NCBI RefSeq assembly: GCF_030528505.1
Contig: NZ_JAUMYS010000029.1
Span: forward strand, 1-37,783
Origin: Tannerella sp.
GTDB lineage: Bacteria; Bacteroidota; Bacteroidia; Bacteroidales; Tannerellaceae
Direction of reading: 5' to 3'
DNA: 37,783 nucleotides
The notes under the pieces were generated by a model. It was not told the origin of the DNA and did no database searches. It saw nothing but the letters and a program-made list of their open reading frames with translations. Below are positions 9,067 through 19,179 of this stretch, in pieces. Positions within the stretch are counted from its first letter, which is position 1, and each line of letters starts with the position of its first letter. The position numbers and the translations under genes were made by a program.

Positions 9067-9546
9067 TTATTCGGCCATATAGGTCGTCAATTTCCACAAG
9101 TGCGTTTCAATGGCAGAAAGATGTTTGCCTGCCAATGCAACCGTACCGAAATCGCCGGCTTCGGTAGCCACCTTAACGAGGCTCTGATATTTCTCGCGCA
9201 GGATGTTCTTCGATGCGATCACTTGGTTGACTCCTTCTTCCCAATCCGATACATGATGCGTTTCTTTAATATCCGATTGTTTCAGATATTCCGAGAAGCG
9301 GTTTTCAGGATGTCCGCCCAACATGGCAATCCGCTCAGCCACCTGATCGATAGCCGCTGCTTCTTCATTGTAATACTCTTCATACAGTTCATGTAATTCG
9401 AAGAACTTATCGCCTACAATATCCCAATGCAAACCTCTCAGATTCGCATAATACACCTGACGGTTGGCGAGCACATCGCTCAAGCCGTTAATAATCGATT
9501 GTACGGAGTTGTTCACTTCTTTTCCCGTCTTTTTTTTCGCATTCAT
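9067..9546 (-). CDS. dps: Dps-family ferritin-like DNA-protection protein
   Basis: A 159-residue Dps protein. The ferroxidase ligands typical of the family are visible: the His in NLRGLHWDIVG, and the Asp/Glu-rich stretch FFELHELYEEYYNEEAAAID ending in QVAERI. The C-terminal helix (HLSAIETHLWKLTTYMAE) is typical. The lysine-rich N-terminus (MNAKKKTGKE) could bind DNA. The dodecamer oxidises iron with peroxide and stores it, limiting Fenton chemistry. It is divergent from oxyR, and the two promoters overlap, so OxyR control is likely. Confidence 0.93.
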   Translation of the reverse strand: MNAKKKTGKEVNNSVQSIINGLSDVLANRQVYYANLRGLHWDIVGDKFFELHELYEEYYNEEAAAIDQVAERIAMLGGHPENRFSEYLKQSDIKETHHVSDWEEGVNQVIASKNILREKYQSLVKVATEAGDFGTVALAGKHLSAIETHLWKLTTYMAE

Positions 9547-9597
9547 AATTCTATTTATTTTTTATTGGTTTGTTAATATTCTTATTCTTTTTGCATG

Positions 9598-9648
9598 CAA
9601 AGATACGGTTATAAATTCCATTTGTCAAATTGATAATTTCTATCTTTG
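9598..9648. promoter_or_regulatory. Divergent dps/oxyR promoter region with palindrome
   Basis: For dps (minus strand), the -7 TATCTTTG is at 9605-9598 and the -33 TTTG at 9629-9626, with 20 bases between them. For oxyR (plus strand), the -7 TATCTTTG is at 9641-9648. An 11-base palindrome ATTTG-T-CAAAT (9620-9630) covers the dps -33 box and lies just upstream of the oxyR -7. This is where an OxyR operator would be expected; binding is inferred. Confidence 0.65.
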
Positions 9649-9677
9649 CATCAATTTTATCAATGAATGGGACAGAT

Positions 9678-10622
9678 ATGACGATTCAGCAATTAGAATA
9701 TATCATCGCCGTCGATAATTACCGGCATTTTGCCAAAGCGGCAGAAGCTTGTCGGGTCACGCAACCGACCTTGAGTATGATGATTCAGAAGCTGGAAGAT
9801 GAGCTGGAAGTTAAGATTTTCGATCGAATGACACAGCCTGTCAGTCCTACAGAAATCGGGAAGCAGATCATCCGTCAGGCACAAGTCTCGCTTTATCAAT
9901 TCAATCAAATAAAAGAACTTGTAAACAACGAAAAAGACATCATAAAAGGAAATTTCAAGATCGGAATCATTCCCACCATTGCCTCCTATCTGGTTCCGGA
10001 ACTGTTAAAGATCGTTCGTGAGTCGGAGAGCGAGATTAATCTTATCATGGAAGAAGTCTCTACGTCGGAGATGATCGAACACATCTTGTGTGGCCGCATA
10101 GACGGAGGACTCGTTGTCAGTCCGTTAAACGACCCTTTGCTGATCGAGACCCCGATCTATTACGAAAAGTTCTACGCCTATGTATCGCCGGACGAAGAAC
10201 TCTTTCAGCACCAAGAAATCGATCTAAAGAACATCGATATCCAGAAAGTATGGTTGCTTAACAACATTCATTGCTTGCGCGGGCAAGCCGAAACACTCTG
10301 TAAAAGAAAAAAAGAGCATGAACCGTTTCCAACGGTCAGTTATGAATCAGGAAGCTTAGATACTTTAATGAATATTGTAGATTACAACGGTGGGTTGACG
10401 ATTATTCCCGAGATGACGGCCATGGGCCTTCCCGAAGAGAAGCAGGGTAACCTCCGCAAGATTAAAGGAGACACTTCGGTCAGGGAAATCAGTCTGATTG
10501 TCAGCCGCAGTTTCGTCCGCCGGAAAATGGCCCATGCAATCATAGAGATGGTCAAGACATCGGTGCCGCAGTCGATGCAAGACCCCGAACTGAGTCGTCA
10601 CATCATTCAAGTAAATCATTGA
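9678..10622 (+). CDS. oxyR: Peroxide-sensing LysR-family regulator OxyR
   Basis: A LysR winged helix at the N-terminus (MTIQQLEYIIAVDNYRHFAK, then TQPTLSMMIQKLEDELEVKIFDR) and a periplasmic-binding-like effector domain. The redox pair is present as HCLRGQAETLC. Counted from the ATG at 9678, the cysteines are residues 199 and 208, the same numbers as in E. coli OxyR, which supports this start over the in-frame ATG at 9630. That earlier ATG lies upstream of the -7 box at 9641-9648. Peroxide forms the disulfide and switches OxyR to activate antioxidant genes. Divergent dps and downstream rubredoxin fit an oxidative-stress cluster. Confidence 0.93.
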   Translation: MTIQQLEYIIAVDNYRHFAKAAEACRVTQPTLSMMIQKLEDELEVKIFDRMTQPVSPTEIGKQIIRQAQVSLYQFNQIKELVNNEKDIIKGNFKIGIIPTIASYLVPELLKIVRESESEINLIMEEVSTSEMIEHILCGRIDGGLVVSPLNDPLLIETPIYYEKFYAYVSPDEELFQHQEIDLKNIDIQKVWLLNNIHCLRGQAETLCKRKKEHEPFPTVSYESGSLDTLMNIVDYNGGLTIIPEMTAMGLPEEKQGNLRKIKGDTSVREISLIVSRSFVRRKMAHAIIEMVKTSVPQSMQDPELSRHIIQVNH

Positions 10623-10692
10623 TATGCATAAAAATTCCATCGAACAGCGCAAAGATTCTCCCAAAAACCATATCTAAAATAAAAAAAAACAC

Positions 10693-10700
10693 TATATTTG
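10693..10700 (+). promoter_or_regulatory. -7 box of the rubredoxin gene
   Basis: TATATTTG matches TAnnTTTG, 29 bases upstream of the rubredoxin ATG and preceded by an A-run. Confidence 0.55.
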
Positions 10701-10729
10701 TCCGCTTAATTTTTTAAACATAATAAAGT

Positions 10730-10891
10730 ATGAAGAAGTATAGATGCATCGTATGTGACTACATTTACGATCCGGTAGAAGGAGATCCGGACGGCGGTAT
10801 CGCTCCGGGAACAGCGTTCGAAGATATTCCGGACGATTGGGTATGCCCTTTATGTGGTGTTGGTAAAGAAGATTTTGAACCGGTAGAATAG
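10730..10891 (+). CDS. Rubredoxin
   Basis: A 53-residue protein with the complete rubredoxin signature. [10 protein letters not shown] supplies Cys6 and Cys9, the middle has the family's [11 protein letters not shown] and F-x-x-I-P-x-D-W-x-C pattern, and [12 protein letters not shown] supplies Cys39 and Cys42. The four cysteines bind one iron. It is a one-electron carrier; in anaerobes it commonly feeds peroxide- or superoxide-reducing enzymes, which fits its place after oxyR. It has its own -7 box and a downstream hairpin, so it is probably monocistronic. Confidence 0.95.
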   Translation: MKKYRCIVCDYIYDPVEGDPDGGIAPGTAFEDIPDDWVCPLCGVGKEDFEPVE

Positions 10892-10931
10892 AACCCGAAC
10901 ATCACGAGTTCAAAGGATAAAATCAACTGTA

Positions 10932-10995
10932 AAATCAGGATGAGGATGATTACCGTCATTTCGTACGGCTCTCCCATCCTGATTTCGTTGTTTTT
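10932..10995 (+). terminator. Terminator after rubredoxin
   Basis: An 11-base perfect stem (AAATCAGGATG at 10932-10942 with CATCCTGATTT at 10975-10985). An inner CCGT/ACGG stem lies at 10953-10956 and 10965-10968. A T-run follows at 10991-10995. The region from here to 11107 has no other gene. Confidence 0.7.
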
Positions 10996-11107
10996 ACGCC
11001 TCCCTTACTCTCCCGAAACGCTTAGCGGCAAAACCCTCCACGGCTCGCTCTGCAGAAACAGCAATGGGGGGGGAACTCTTCCGATTCTTGTCAAACCGTA
11101 AGGTTCT

Positions 11108-11578
11108 TCAGGAGCGCTGTTGAAGTTTCTCGCCGACAAGACGGACGGCTGTGGCCACATATTCGGCACACGGACGCTTGCGAATCGACTCGCAAGCAGA
11201 GGCGGACGATGCTGTGGCGTCCTTTTCATCTTCCTTCATAAGCAATTCACGGCATATAACTGAGCCGTTTACTTTACGAAACTCTCCCGCCAACTCCTGT
11301 ACTAGTGCATAATTCCGCATCTTGGCTTCTTTGTCCGACGGATCGGTTGCCGGCTCCATCAGTCCCGCGATGATGGCCATACCGCTTACCGTTCCACACA
11401 CCTCGCGCATCTTCCCTACTCCTCCGCCCAGCGGCGCTGCAATTGTCGCCGCAAGTTGAGGCTCCATCTCAAATACATCGGTGTAGGCCAATAATACGGA
11501 CTGCGCACAATTGTACCCTTCCGAGAATAAATGGCGTGCCTTTTGCACACGCTCTTCGACATCAATTGGTTTCATCAT
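11108..11578 (-). CDS. C_GCxxG_C_C family protein (putative redox protein)
   Basis: Matches the cysteine-rich C_GCxxG_C_C family: SEGYNCAQSVLLAY near the N-terminus, then APLGGGVGKMREVCGTVSGM, then later cysteines in VICRELL, SACESIRK and RPCAEYV. The family is thought to bind a metal or act in redox chemistry, but its biochemical role is not established. The frame opens at 11662 with a Cys-rich extension. A TAnnTTTG box at 11629-11622 lies inside that extension, so translation from 11578 (or the adjacent ATG at 11575) is preferred. Confidence 0.82.
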   Translation of the reverse strand: MMKPIDVEERVQKARHLFSEGYNCAQSVLLAYTDVFEMEPQLAATIAAPLGGGVGKMREVCGTVSGMAIIAGLMEPATDPSDKEAKMRNYALVQELAGEFRKVNGSVICRELLMKEDEKDATASSASACESIRKRPCAEYVATAVRLVGEKLQQRS

Positions 11579-11621
11579 TTTCTTTCTTTTACAACAACAA
11601 ACAAGTGGACTACATACACCA

Positions 11622-11629
11622 CAAAGATA
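11622..11629 (-). promoter_or_regulatory. -7 box of the C_GCxxG_C_C gene
   Basis: TATCTTTG on the minus strand, 44 bases upstream of the chosen ATG. It lies downstream of the terminator for the preceding gene. Confidence 0.5.
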
Positions 11630-11660
11630 CGAAATAAGATTCGTTCGCAGACTTTTAGAC

Positions 11661-11686
11661 AAAAAATGATGACTTTCCGGTCATCA
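11661..11686 (-). terminator. Rho-independent terminator after the GT39 gene
   Basis: On the minus strand, TGATGAC pairs perfectly with GTCATCA around a six-base loop and is followed directly by six T residues. It begins six bases past the GT39 stop codon. Confidence 0.85.
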
Positions 11687-11691
11687 CCCCC

Positions 11692-13452
11692 TCATTTTCT
11701 GGCAAATCGCGACAATACAACCCGGCCTTTAACATCGGCCAGAATTCGGTCTGAAGTGCGTAGTTCTTCAAACGTATATGCTCCCGCATATCGTTCGAGG
11801 ATTTTCGGATAATCCCTCTCATCGGCTAAGAAATAGCCTGTCTGCGGTTGCTCGGTCTCGAAATTATGGAAGCAGTTGCCAAGATAAAAGTTCAGACCGT
11901 ACAAGTTCGTATATTCGCGCAAATTGTTCATCACAAAAAGGTTATTCCTGTTCAAGGGATATTCCTCGCGAATCTGCCGGGCAAAGGCACGTGACGATGT
12001 TTCGTTACGGATGCCCCTCATCACGATGCCGTCGATAAAAAGATGAACGCAGAACACCAAAAAGATGGAAGCATACAACATTTTGATGTTGATTTTTTTG
12101 AACAGTTGGTAATAACTTGTCACTAATGCGATCAGCAGCAACACTAGGACAATGACGGTCGAAGCCGAAGGGCGAAAAGCATGGCTAATCGCTTCAACGT
12201 TCTGCAAGGCAGAAGCCTTCGTCGTATAGTTGCCCGCCAGCGCCACAATATCTACCATCCCCGTCATGCTGAGTAGCGCCGTAATGAAAGCAACGGAGGC
12301 CACGCCAGTCAACACACCGGCGAAGACACGCGTCAGCTTCGAACGATGCTCCGTCAGATAAAGAATGCCCTGCGACATAAACAGCGCAATAAACGGATAC
12401 GCCGGCATCAGGTAAACACTCCGTTTACTGCTTGGCAACATGTAAAAGAAAACGATGCAGACAGCCGCGACAAGACTGAACAGACGTACTTTATCGAGCG
12501 ACAAGATACGGTTCCACACGTTTCTCAGCCATGTTCCGACACGTCCCTGCAACTTGCGCCGACGCATTCCGAACAGAGAGAAAAAGAGCAATAGCGTCCA
12601 CGGCATAAATCCCGCCGCAAGGGTGATGAAGTTGTACCAAAATCCTTCCTTATGTCCCAGATCATACGATATATTGGCTTCGCTCAAATGAAAAAAGCGC
12701 CCAAAGTTTTCGGCCAATACCACATTCAGGAACTCATCACCTCCTTGCTTCCACGCTTCAATATACCAAAGCATCGGAATAAACAGCGACGAGACAAAGG
12801 GATAAAACAGCGCCTTAAAAATCCGAAGGAGGCTGTACTTTCGCAGCATCAACAGATAGACGCCAAAGACAAACAGAGGAAGAATGATTCCGACCGGCCC
12901 TTTGGTGAGTACGGCACCACTGAGCAGCAGCGGTATCCCGAGAGGCAGTCCTTTCAGCGACAGTTTTTCTTCCCATCGGTACATTTGTATCAATCCGGCC
13001 ACCATAAAGGTAGTCAGCACCATATCGACACGCGCCGTCATCCCCGCACGATGAATCTCGACACAAGTAAACAGCAGGCAAACGGCAATAAATGCTTCTT
13101 GAAAACGCACACGCCGACCGAAGAAAATCAGCACAATGGCCATCAGCGCCGTATAAGCTATCGCCGAAGGCAATCGCGCCGTCAGCTCACTCACATAGCC
13201 TTGCGGCAGCGAGCAGGCAGCCATCAGCCAATGCACCATCGGCGGTTTGTAGGCAAATTCGTCGGCATAAACCGTCGGCAGTGTCCAGTTACCCGTTTCG
13301 AGCATCGAGACCGCTACGGCCGCTTCGCGCGGTTCACCTTTCGTCGAAAAATCGCCCGTCGCAATCCACGGGAGGATCGAGAGCAGACAGACGAAGATCA
13401 CCGTGCTTACCGGCTTCTGAAGGTACAGATATTGAAGAGCAGATGTGCGCAT
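11692..13452 (-). CDS. GT39-type (ArnT/PMT-like) membrane glycosyltransferase
   Basis: A 586-residue polytopic membrane protein. The first loop has the GT-C/PMT_2 signature DFSTKGEPREAAVAVSMLE with its acidic residue, then TLPTVYADEFAYKPPMVHWL, ELTARLPSAIAY and HRAGMTARVDMVL. At least eight further hydrophobic segments follow, then a soluble C-terminal domain of about 130 residues. Relatives transfer a sugar from a polyprenyl phosphate to lipid A, protein or glycan on the periplasmic side. Here the acceptor is unknown. It lies 80 bases downstream of the LptF/G permease gene on the same strand, which hints at an envelope role. A GTATCCG/CGGATAC hairpin lies in the gap at 13476-13496. Confidence 0.85.
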   Translation of the reverse strand: MRTSALQYLYLQKPVSTVIFVCLLSILPWIATGDFSTKGEPREAAVAVSMLETGNWTLPTVYADEFAYKPPMVHWLMAACSLPQGYVSELTARLPSAIAYTALMAIVLIFFGRRVRFQEAFIAVCLLFTCVEIHRAGMTARVDMVLTTFMVAGLIQMYRWEEKLSLKGLPLGIPLLLSGAVLTKGPVGIILPLFVFGVYLLMLRKYSLLRIFKALFYPFVSSLFIPMLWYIEAWKQGGDEFLNVVLAENFGRFFHLSEANISYDLGHKEGFWYNFITLAAGFMPWTLLLFFSLFGMRRRKLQGRVGTWLRNVWNRILSLDKVRLFSLVAAVCIVFFYMLPSSKRSVYLMPAYPFIALFMSQGILYLTEHRSKLTRVFAGVLTGVASVAFITALLSMTGMVDIVALAGNYTTKASALQNVEAISHAFRPSASTVIVLVLLLIALVTSYYQLFKKINIKMLYASIFLVFCVHLFIDGIVMRGIRNETSSRAFARQIREEYPLNRNNLFVMNNLREYTNLYGLNFYLGNCFHNFETEQPQTGYFLADERDYPKILERYAGAYTFEELRTSDRILADVKGRVVLSRFARK

Positions 13453-13532
13453 ATATTTTCTTCTTTATTGTTTTCGTATCCGACGAATACGGATACAAAA
13501 GAACGATTTTTTTTGCAAACAGCAAAGCACGC

Positions 13533-14633
13533 TCATCGCGGAGCCTTCCGGTAAAGATAAATCGTAATGAACAGATAGAGGATATTGGGAATCCAAACAG
13601 CTACCATAGGACTCACATAGCCGCTGATGGCAAACGTCGACGTGATTTTCGAGAAGAGGATATACGAAAAACTCAGTCCGAACCCGATCCCGATATTCAG
13701 CCCCATACCTCCTTTCATTTTACGCGAGGAGAGCGAGGCGCCGATAAGGGTCAGGATAAAAAACGACATAATCGTCGCTATCCGTAGATGATATTCGATT
13801 TCAAAGAGCTGAATATTCGCGAGGCGCCGTTCTTTCTGTCGCCGGATATGTCGTGACAGTTGCGGCATGGTCATCGTCTCGCAGTCGCTTTCGGAAATCA
13901 GAAAATCGGAAGGCACAAACGTCAAAGTCGTATCTTTCCGTGTGCCGGTCGAAATTTTTTCGCGCATCCCATCGAAATCCCGGATCACGTAATCGATAAT
14001 CGTCCACGTGTAGAGCGAATCGTATTTGATCGATTGGGCGGTCAGGCGTGAAACTAATTCATTGTCTTTGAATTTATCTATAGAAAAGCGATATCCCATG
14101 GAAGAAGAAGCATCGTACCGGTCGAAGTAAGCAAAAACATTCGGTTCGATTTCGAGCTGGATATTCCGCGCCGACGAGACTTTTTTATCCCGGATATGTG
14201 TATTCTGAAACTCGATTCGGACCATGTTGGCCGGAGGAATGATATAGGCGTTCAGCACATAATTGGCCGACGCTATAATCGTAGCTGAAATCAGGTAAGG
14301 ACGCATCAGTCTGCGGAAACTGATCCCGCTGGCGAGCATGGCGATGATTTCGGACCTGTCGGCCAGTTGAGACGTAAAGAAAATCACGGTGATAAACGTG
14401 AACAGCGGACTGAAAATACTGATAAAATAAGGAATAAAGTTCAGGTAATAATCGAAAATGATTCCGTGCATCGTAGCCGTAGCTTTAGGTCCGATGAAAT
14501 AGTCGATCTTTTCGTTGAAGTCAAAGACAACGGTGATCGCGATCACCAACAGAATGGTGAAAATATAGGTACCCAGAAATTTCCGGATGATATATCGGTC
14601 GATTCTCGTTAGCCTGAAACGGTCTTTTTGCAT
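13533..14633 (-). CDS. LptF/LptG-family lipopolysaccharide export permease
   Basis: A 366-residue YjgP/YjgQ-family permease. The N-terminus has the family pattern LTRIDRYIIRKFLGTYIFT before TM1. Two more TM segments follow, with LADRSEIIAMLASGISFRRL as the conserved coupling-helix region that contacts the LptB ATPase. The periplasmic beta-jellyroll domain covers about 135-250, and three C-terminal TM segments end the protein. It moves LPS from the inner membrane into the Lpt bridge. F versus G cannot be assigned. The ATG follows the tgt stop codon after a single base, so the two genes are tightly coupled. Confidence 0.9.
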   Translation of the reverse strand: MQKDRFRLTRIDRYIIRKFLGTYIFTILLVIAITVVFDFNEKIDYFIGPKATATMHGIIFDYYLNFIPYFISIFSPLFTFITVIFFTSQLADRSEIIAMLASGISFRRLMRPYLISATIIASANYVLNAYIIPPANMVRIEFQNTHIRDKKVSSARNIQLEIEPNVFAYFDRYDASSSMGYRFSIDKFKDNELVSRLTAQSIKYDSLYTWTIIDYVIRDFDGMREKISTGTRKDTTLTFVPSDFLISESDCETMTMPQLSRHIRRQKERRLANIQLFEIEYHLRIATIMSFFILTLIGASLSSRKMKGGMGLNIGIGFGLSFSYILFSKITSTFAISGYVSPMVAVWIPNILYLFITIYLYRKAPR

Positions 14634-14634
14634 C

Positions 14635-15765
14635 TCAGATTCGTTGCGATAAGGGTCCGATCATGCTGTTCTTCCATGTCGTGAAATCGCCCGCGATAAT
14701 ATGGCGGCGTGCCTCCCTGACCAACCATAGGTAAAACGCGAGGTTGTGGACGGAAGCGATCTGGAGCGCCAGCAACTCGTCGGCTTTGAACAGATGATGC
14801 AGATAAGCGCGGCTGTAAAGCGTGTCGACGTACGAATGAGCATCCGAGTCGATGGGTGAAAAATCGTCAGCCCATTTGCGGTTACGCATGTTCATCGTAC
14901 CGAAACGGGTGAAGAGTTGTCCGTTGCGACCATTTCGTGTGGGCATGATACAGTCGAACATATCCACGCCGCGTTCGATGGCTTCGAGCAAGTTCACCGG
15001 CGTACCGACTCCCATCAGGTAACGCGGCTTGTCTTTCGGCAGGATGGCGTTGACCAGCTCGATCATTTCGTACATTTTTTCTGTCGGTTCACCTACCGCC
15101 AATCCCCCGATCGCGTTCCCATCGGCTCCGATCGCGGCTACGTTTTCAGCTGCCCGTATGCGTAAATCGGGATAGACACAGCCCTGCACAATGGGAAAAA
15201 GGCATTGGCTATATCCGTATTTCGGTTCCGTCTCGTTAAACCGTTTCACACAGCGTTTCAGCCACTGTTCGGTCAACTCGAGCGATTTTTTAGCATATGC
15301 GTAGTCGGCATCCCCCGGACAACATTCATCGAACGCCATTATGATATCCGCTCCAATGGTACGTTCGATATCCATCACTCTTTCGGGCGAAAAGAAATGC
15401 TTGCTGCCGTCGATATGAGAACGAAACTCTGCCCCCTCGGAAGTGAGTTTCCGGTTTTCGGCCAGCGAAAACACCTGAAAACCGCCACTATCCGTAAGAA
15501 TAGGACGGTTCCAACTGTTAAACTTATGCAATCCTCCGGCTTTCTCGAGAATATCAAGTCCCGGACGAAGGTAGAGATGATACGTATTACCCAGAATAAT
15601 CTGCGCGCGAATGTCTTGCTCCAGTTCGGGGATATGGACAGCCTTGACTGTGCCTTGCGTCCCGACGGGCATAAATATGGGCGTTTCGATAATCCCATGA
15701 TCGGTCGTCATTACTCCGGCACGCGCCTGCGACTGCGAGTCTGTTTGTACGAGCTCGAATTTCAT
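14635..15765 (-). CDS. tgt: tRNA-guanine transglycosylase Tgt (queuosine pathway), zinc cysteines absent
   Basis: A 376-residue enzyme that exchanges G34 of GUN-anticodon tRNAs for preQ1. The general acid/base motif ILTDSGGFQVFS (D92) and the nucleophile motif GVDMFDCIMPTRNGRNG (D271) are intact. The zinc site is not: by constant +7 offset from E. coli numbering, the three cysteines (302, 304, 307) are A309, S311 and D314 here, while the fourth ligand, His (H340), is kept in SVHNLAFYLW. The N-terminus (MKFELVQTDS) is family-typical, so the start is firm. A perfectly spaced promoter ends four bases before the ATG, so the mRNA is probably leaderless. Confidence 0.93.
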   Translation of the reverse strand: MKFELVQTDSQSQARAGVMTTDHGIIETPIFMPVGTQGTVKAVHIPELEQDIRAQIILGNTYHLYLRPGLDILEKAGGLHKFNSWNRPILTDSGGFQVFSLAENRKLTSEGAEFRSHIDGSKHFFSPERVMDIERTIGADIIMAFDECCPGDADYAYAKKSLELTEQWLKRCVKRFNETEPKYGYSQCLFPIVQGCVYPDLRIRAAENVAAIGADGNAIGGLAVGEPTEKMYEMIELVNAILPKDKPRYLMGVGTPVNLLEAIERGVDMFDCIMPTRNGRNGQLFTRFGTMNMRNRKWADDFSPIDSDAHSYVDTLYSRAYLHHLFKADELLALQIASVHNLAFYLWLVREARRHIIAGDFTTWKNSMIGPLSQRI

Positions 15766-15769
15766 GCGG

Positions 15770-15801
15770 CAAAGTTACATGATTATATTTAATCGAGCAA
15801 A
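15770..15801 (-). promoter_or_regulatory. tgt promoter abutting the start codon
   Basis: The -33 TTTG (15801-15798) and -7 TAACTTTG (15777-15770) are 20 bases apart on the minus strand, which is ideal spacing. Only four bases separate the -7 box from the ATG at 15765. Confidence 0.7.
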
Positions 15802-15925
15802 ACAGCAACCGGACGCGACACCAAAGACATACCAAGAAGTTCAATACCCTACTCTCCGACTTGGTTTTATCCGAAAGTTATGCCAGCAAATATCATGAAA
15901 TTGGCGCTCTTCCCTACCCTACCTG

Positions 15926-15957
15926 TTTGCGGGATTTATCTGTAATGATTAGCTTTG
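15926..15957 (+). promoter_or_regulatory. Promoter of the methyltransferase gene
   Basis: TTTG at 15926-15929 and TAGCTTTG at 15950-15957 with 20 bases between them. This places transcription start downstream of the ATG at 15955 and supports translation from 15991. Confidence 0.65.
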
Positions 15958-15990
15958 CTGCCACATATCCAATATATAACAGTTAAAAAT

Positions 15991-16830
15991 ATGAGTACAC
16001 ATGCTATTCTTCGATGGATTTATTATCGGATACCGCCGCACGGACGACTGGTTTTAAGACGATTGTATTATCTTCCGGGCGACTTGTTCGCCAAACGAGA
16101 CGCCATGATACCCCCCAAAGGTATGATTTTTATCGGCAGCGGCGACTTTATCGAACAGGGAAAACTCCAACGGGAAACCATTCTTCGACACACCGGCATG
16201 CAACCTGATGCGGCCGTGCTCGATGTCGGCAGCGGTATCGGTCGGTTAGCTGTTGCCATGACAGACTATCTGAATGCCGATGGCCGATTCGAAGGGTTTG
16301 ATCTTGTAAAAAAAGGGGTGAACTGGTGTCAGAAACATATTACCCCGAAGTATCCGAATTTTATCTTCAAGCATGTCGATTTAAAGAACGACTTATACAA
16401 CCTGAGTACAGAGACAAGCGCCAAAGATTTCATTTTTCCGTACGAAGATAATCGGTTCGATGTCGTGACACTCTTCTCTGTTTTCTCTCACATGATTCCG
16501 GAAGACATTAACAACTATTTATCGGAGATTTATCGTGTCCTCAAGAAAGGAGGCTACTGTGTCGCAACTTTTTTCATCTTGGACGAAGAAGCCAAACAGA
16601 ATATAGAAGCCGGACGTACCGGCGAATTTTCTTTTAAATACCGACATGACGGATATGCGTTCCTCGACGAAAAAGTTAAAGAGGCTAACGTAGCTTATGA
16701 TCCGGAATGTTTATCGTCGATGATTACCAACAGTAAATTGCAGACGGTTTATATGGAACCCGGTCGATGGAGTGATCCGCACCGTAAGACCGACCAGTTT
16801 CAGGACTTGATTATTTTACAAAAAATGTAA
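15991..16830 (+). CDS. Class I SAM-dependent methyltransferase, substrate unknown
   Basis: A 279-residue protein with a Rossmann-type methyltransferase core. Motif I is VLDVGSGIGRLAVAM, the acidic residue after beta-2 is in FEGFDLV, motif IV is DNRFDVVTLFSVFSHM, and the post-motif is EIYRVLKKGGYCVATFF. The N-terminal 60 residues are basic and may form an amphipathic membrane-contact segment (ILRWIYYRIPPHGRLVLRRL). The substrate cannot be told from sequence. The in-frame ATG at 15955 is rejected because it overlaps the -7 box. The gene is divergent from tgt and has its own promoter. Confidence 0.85.
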   Translation: MSTHAILRWIYYRIPPHGRLVLRRLYYLPGDLFAKRDAMIPPKGMIFIGSGDFIEQGKLQRETILRHTGMQPDAAVLDVGSGIGRLAVAMTDYLNADGRFEGFDLVKKGVNWCQKHITPKYPNFIFKHVDLKNDLYNLSTETSAKDFIFPYEDNRFDVVTLFSVFSHMIPEDINNYLSEIYRVLKKGGYCVATFFILDEEAKQNIEAGRTGEFSFKYRHDGYAFLDEKVKEANVAYDPECLSSMITNSKLQTVYMEPGRWSDPHRKTDQFQDLIILQKM

Positions 16831-16831
16831 A

Positions 16832-16855
16832 AATACTTCCTTCAAGGCAAGTATT
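16832..16855 (+). terminator. Hairpin after the methyltransferase gene
   Basis: AATACTT (16832-16838) pairs with AAGTATT (16849-16855), with two additional C-G pairs inside the loop. It starts just after the stop codon. The downstream tract is CT-rich, not a clean T-run. Confidence 0.45.
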
Positions 16856-17000
16856 CCCTCTCTTTTCATCATCATTCCATTTATATTTTTGCACTCTACA
16901 AAAACACACAAGCAACAAGAAAACAATATTTTACGAATCACATAAGACTTATTTTATTTATATTCGGCTTCATTCAAGAATATAACCGCTTTTAGGAGTA

Positions 17001-17008
17001 TACCTTTG
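17001..17008 (+). promoter_or_regulatory. -7 box upstream of the susB-like gene
   Basis: TACCTTTG matches TAnnTTTG, 25 bases before the ATG at 17034. No TTTG lies at the usual upstream spacing, as expected for an activator-dependent promoter of a glycan-uptake operon. The region back to 16856 is AT-rich and otherwise empty. Confidence 0.45.
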
Positions 17009-17021
17009 TTCCGATTATTAA

Positions 17022-19160
<2,139 letters not shown>

Positions 19161-19179
19161 AACCTAAAACAACAAGGAT

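Noticed and set aside
13476-13496. Terminator between the LptF/G and GT39 genes
   Set aside because: The GTATCCG/CGGATAC hairpin has no following T-run on the coding strand; it may be an attenuator, but there is no direct support.
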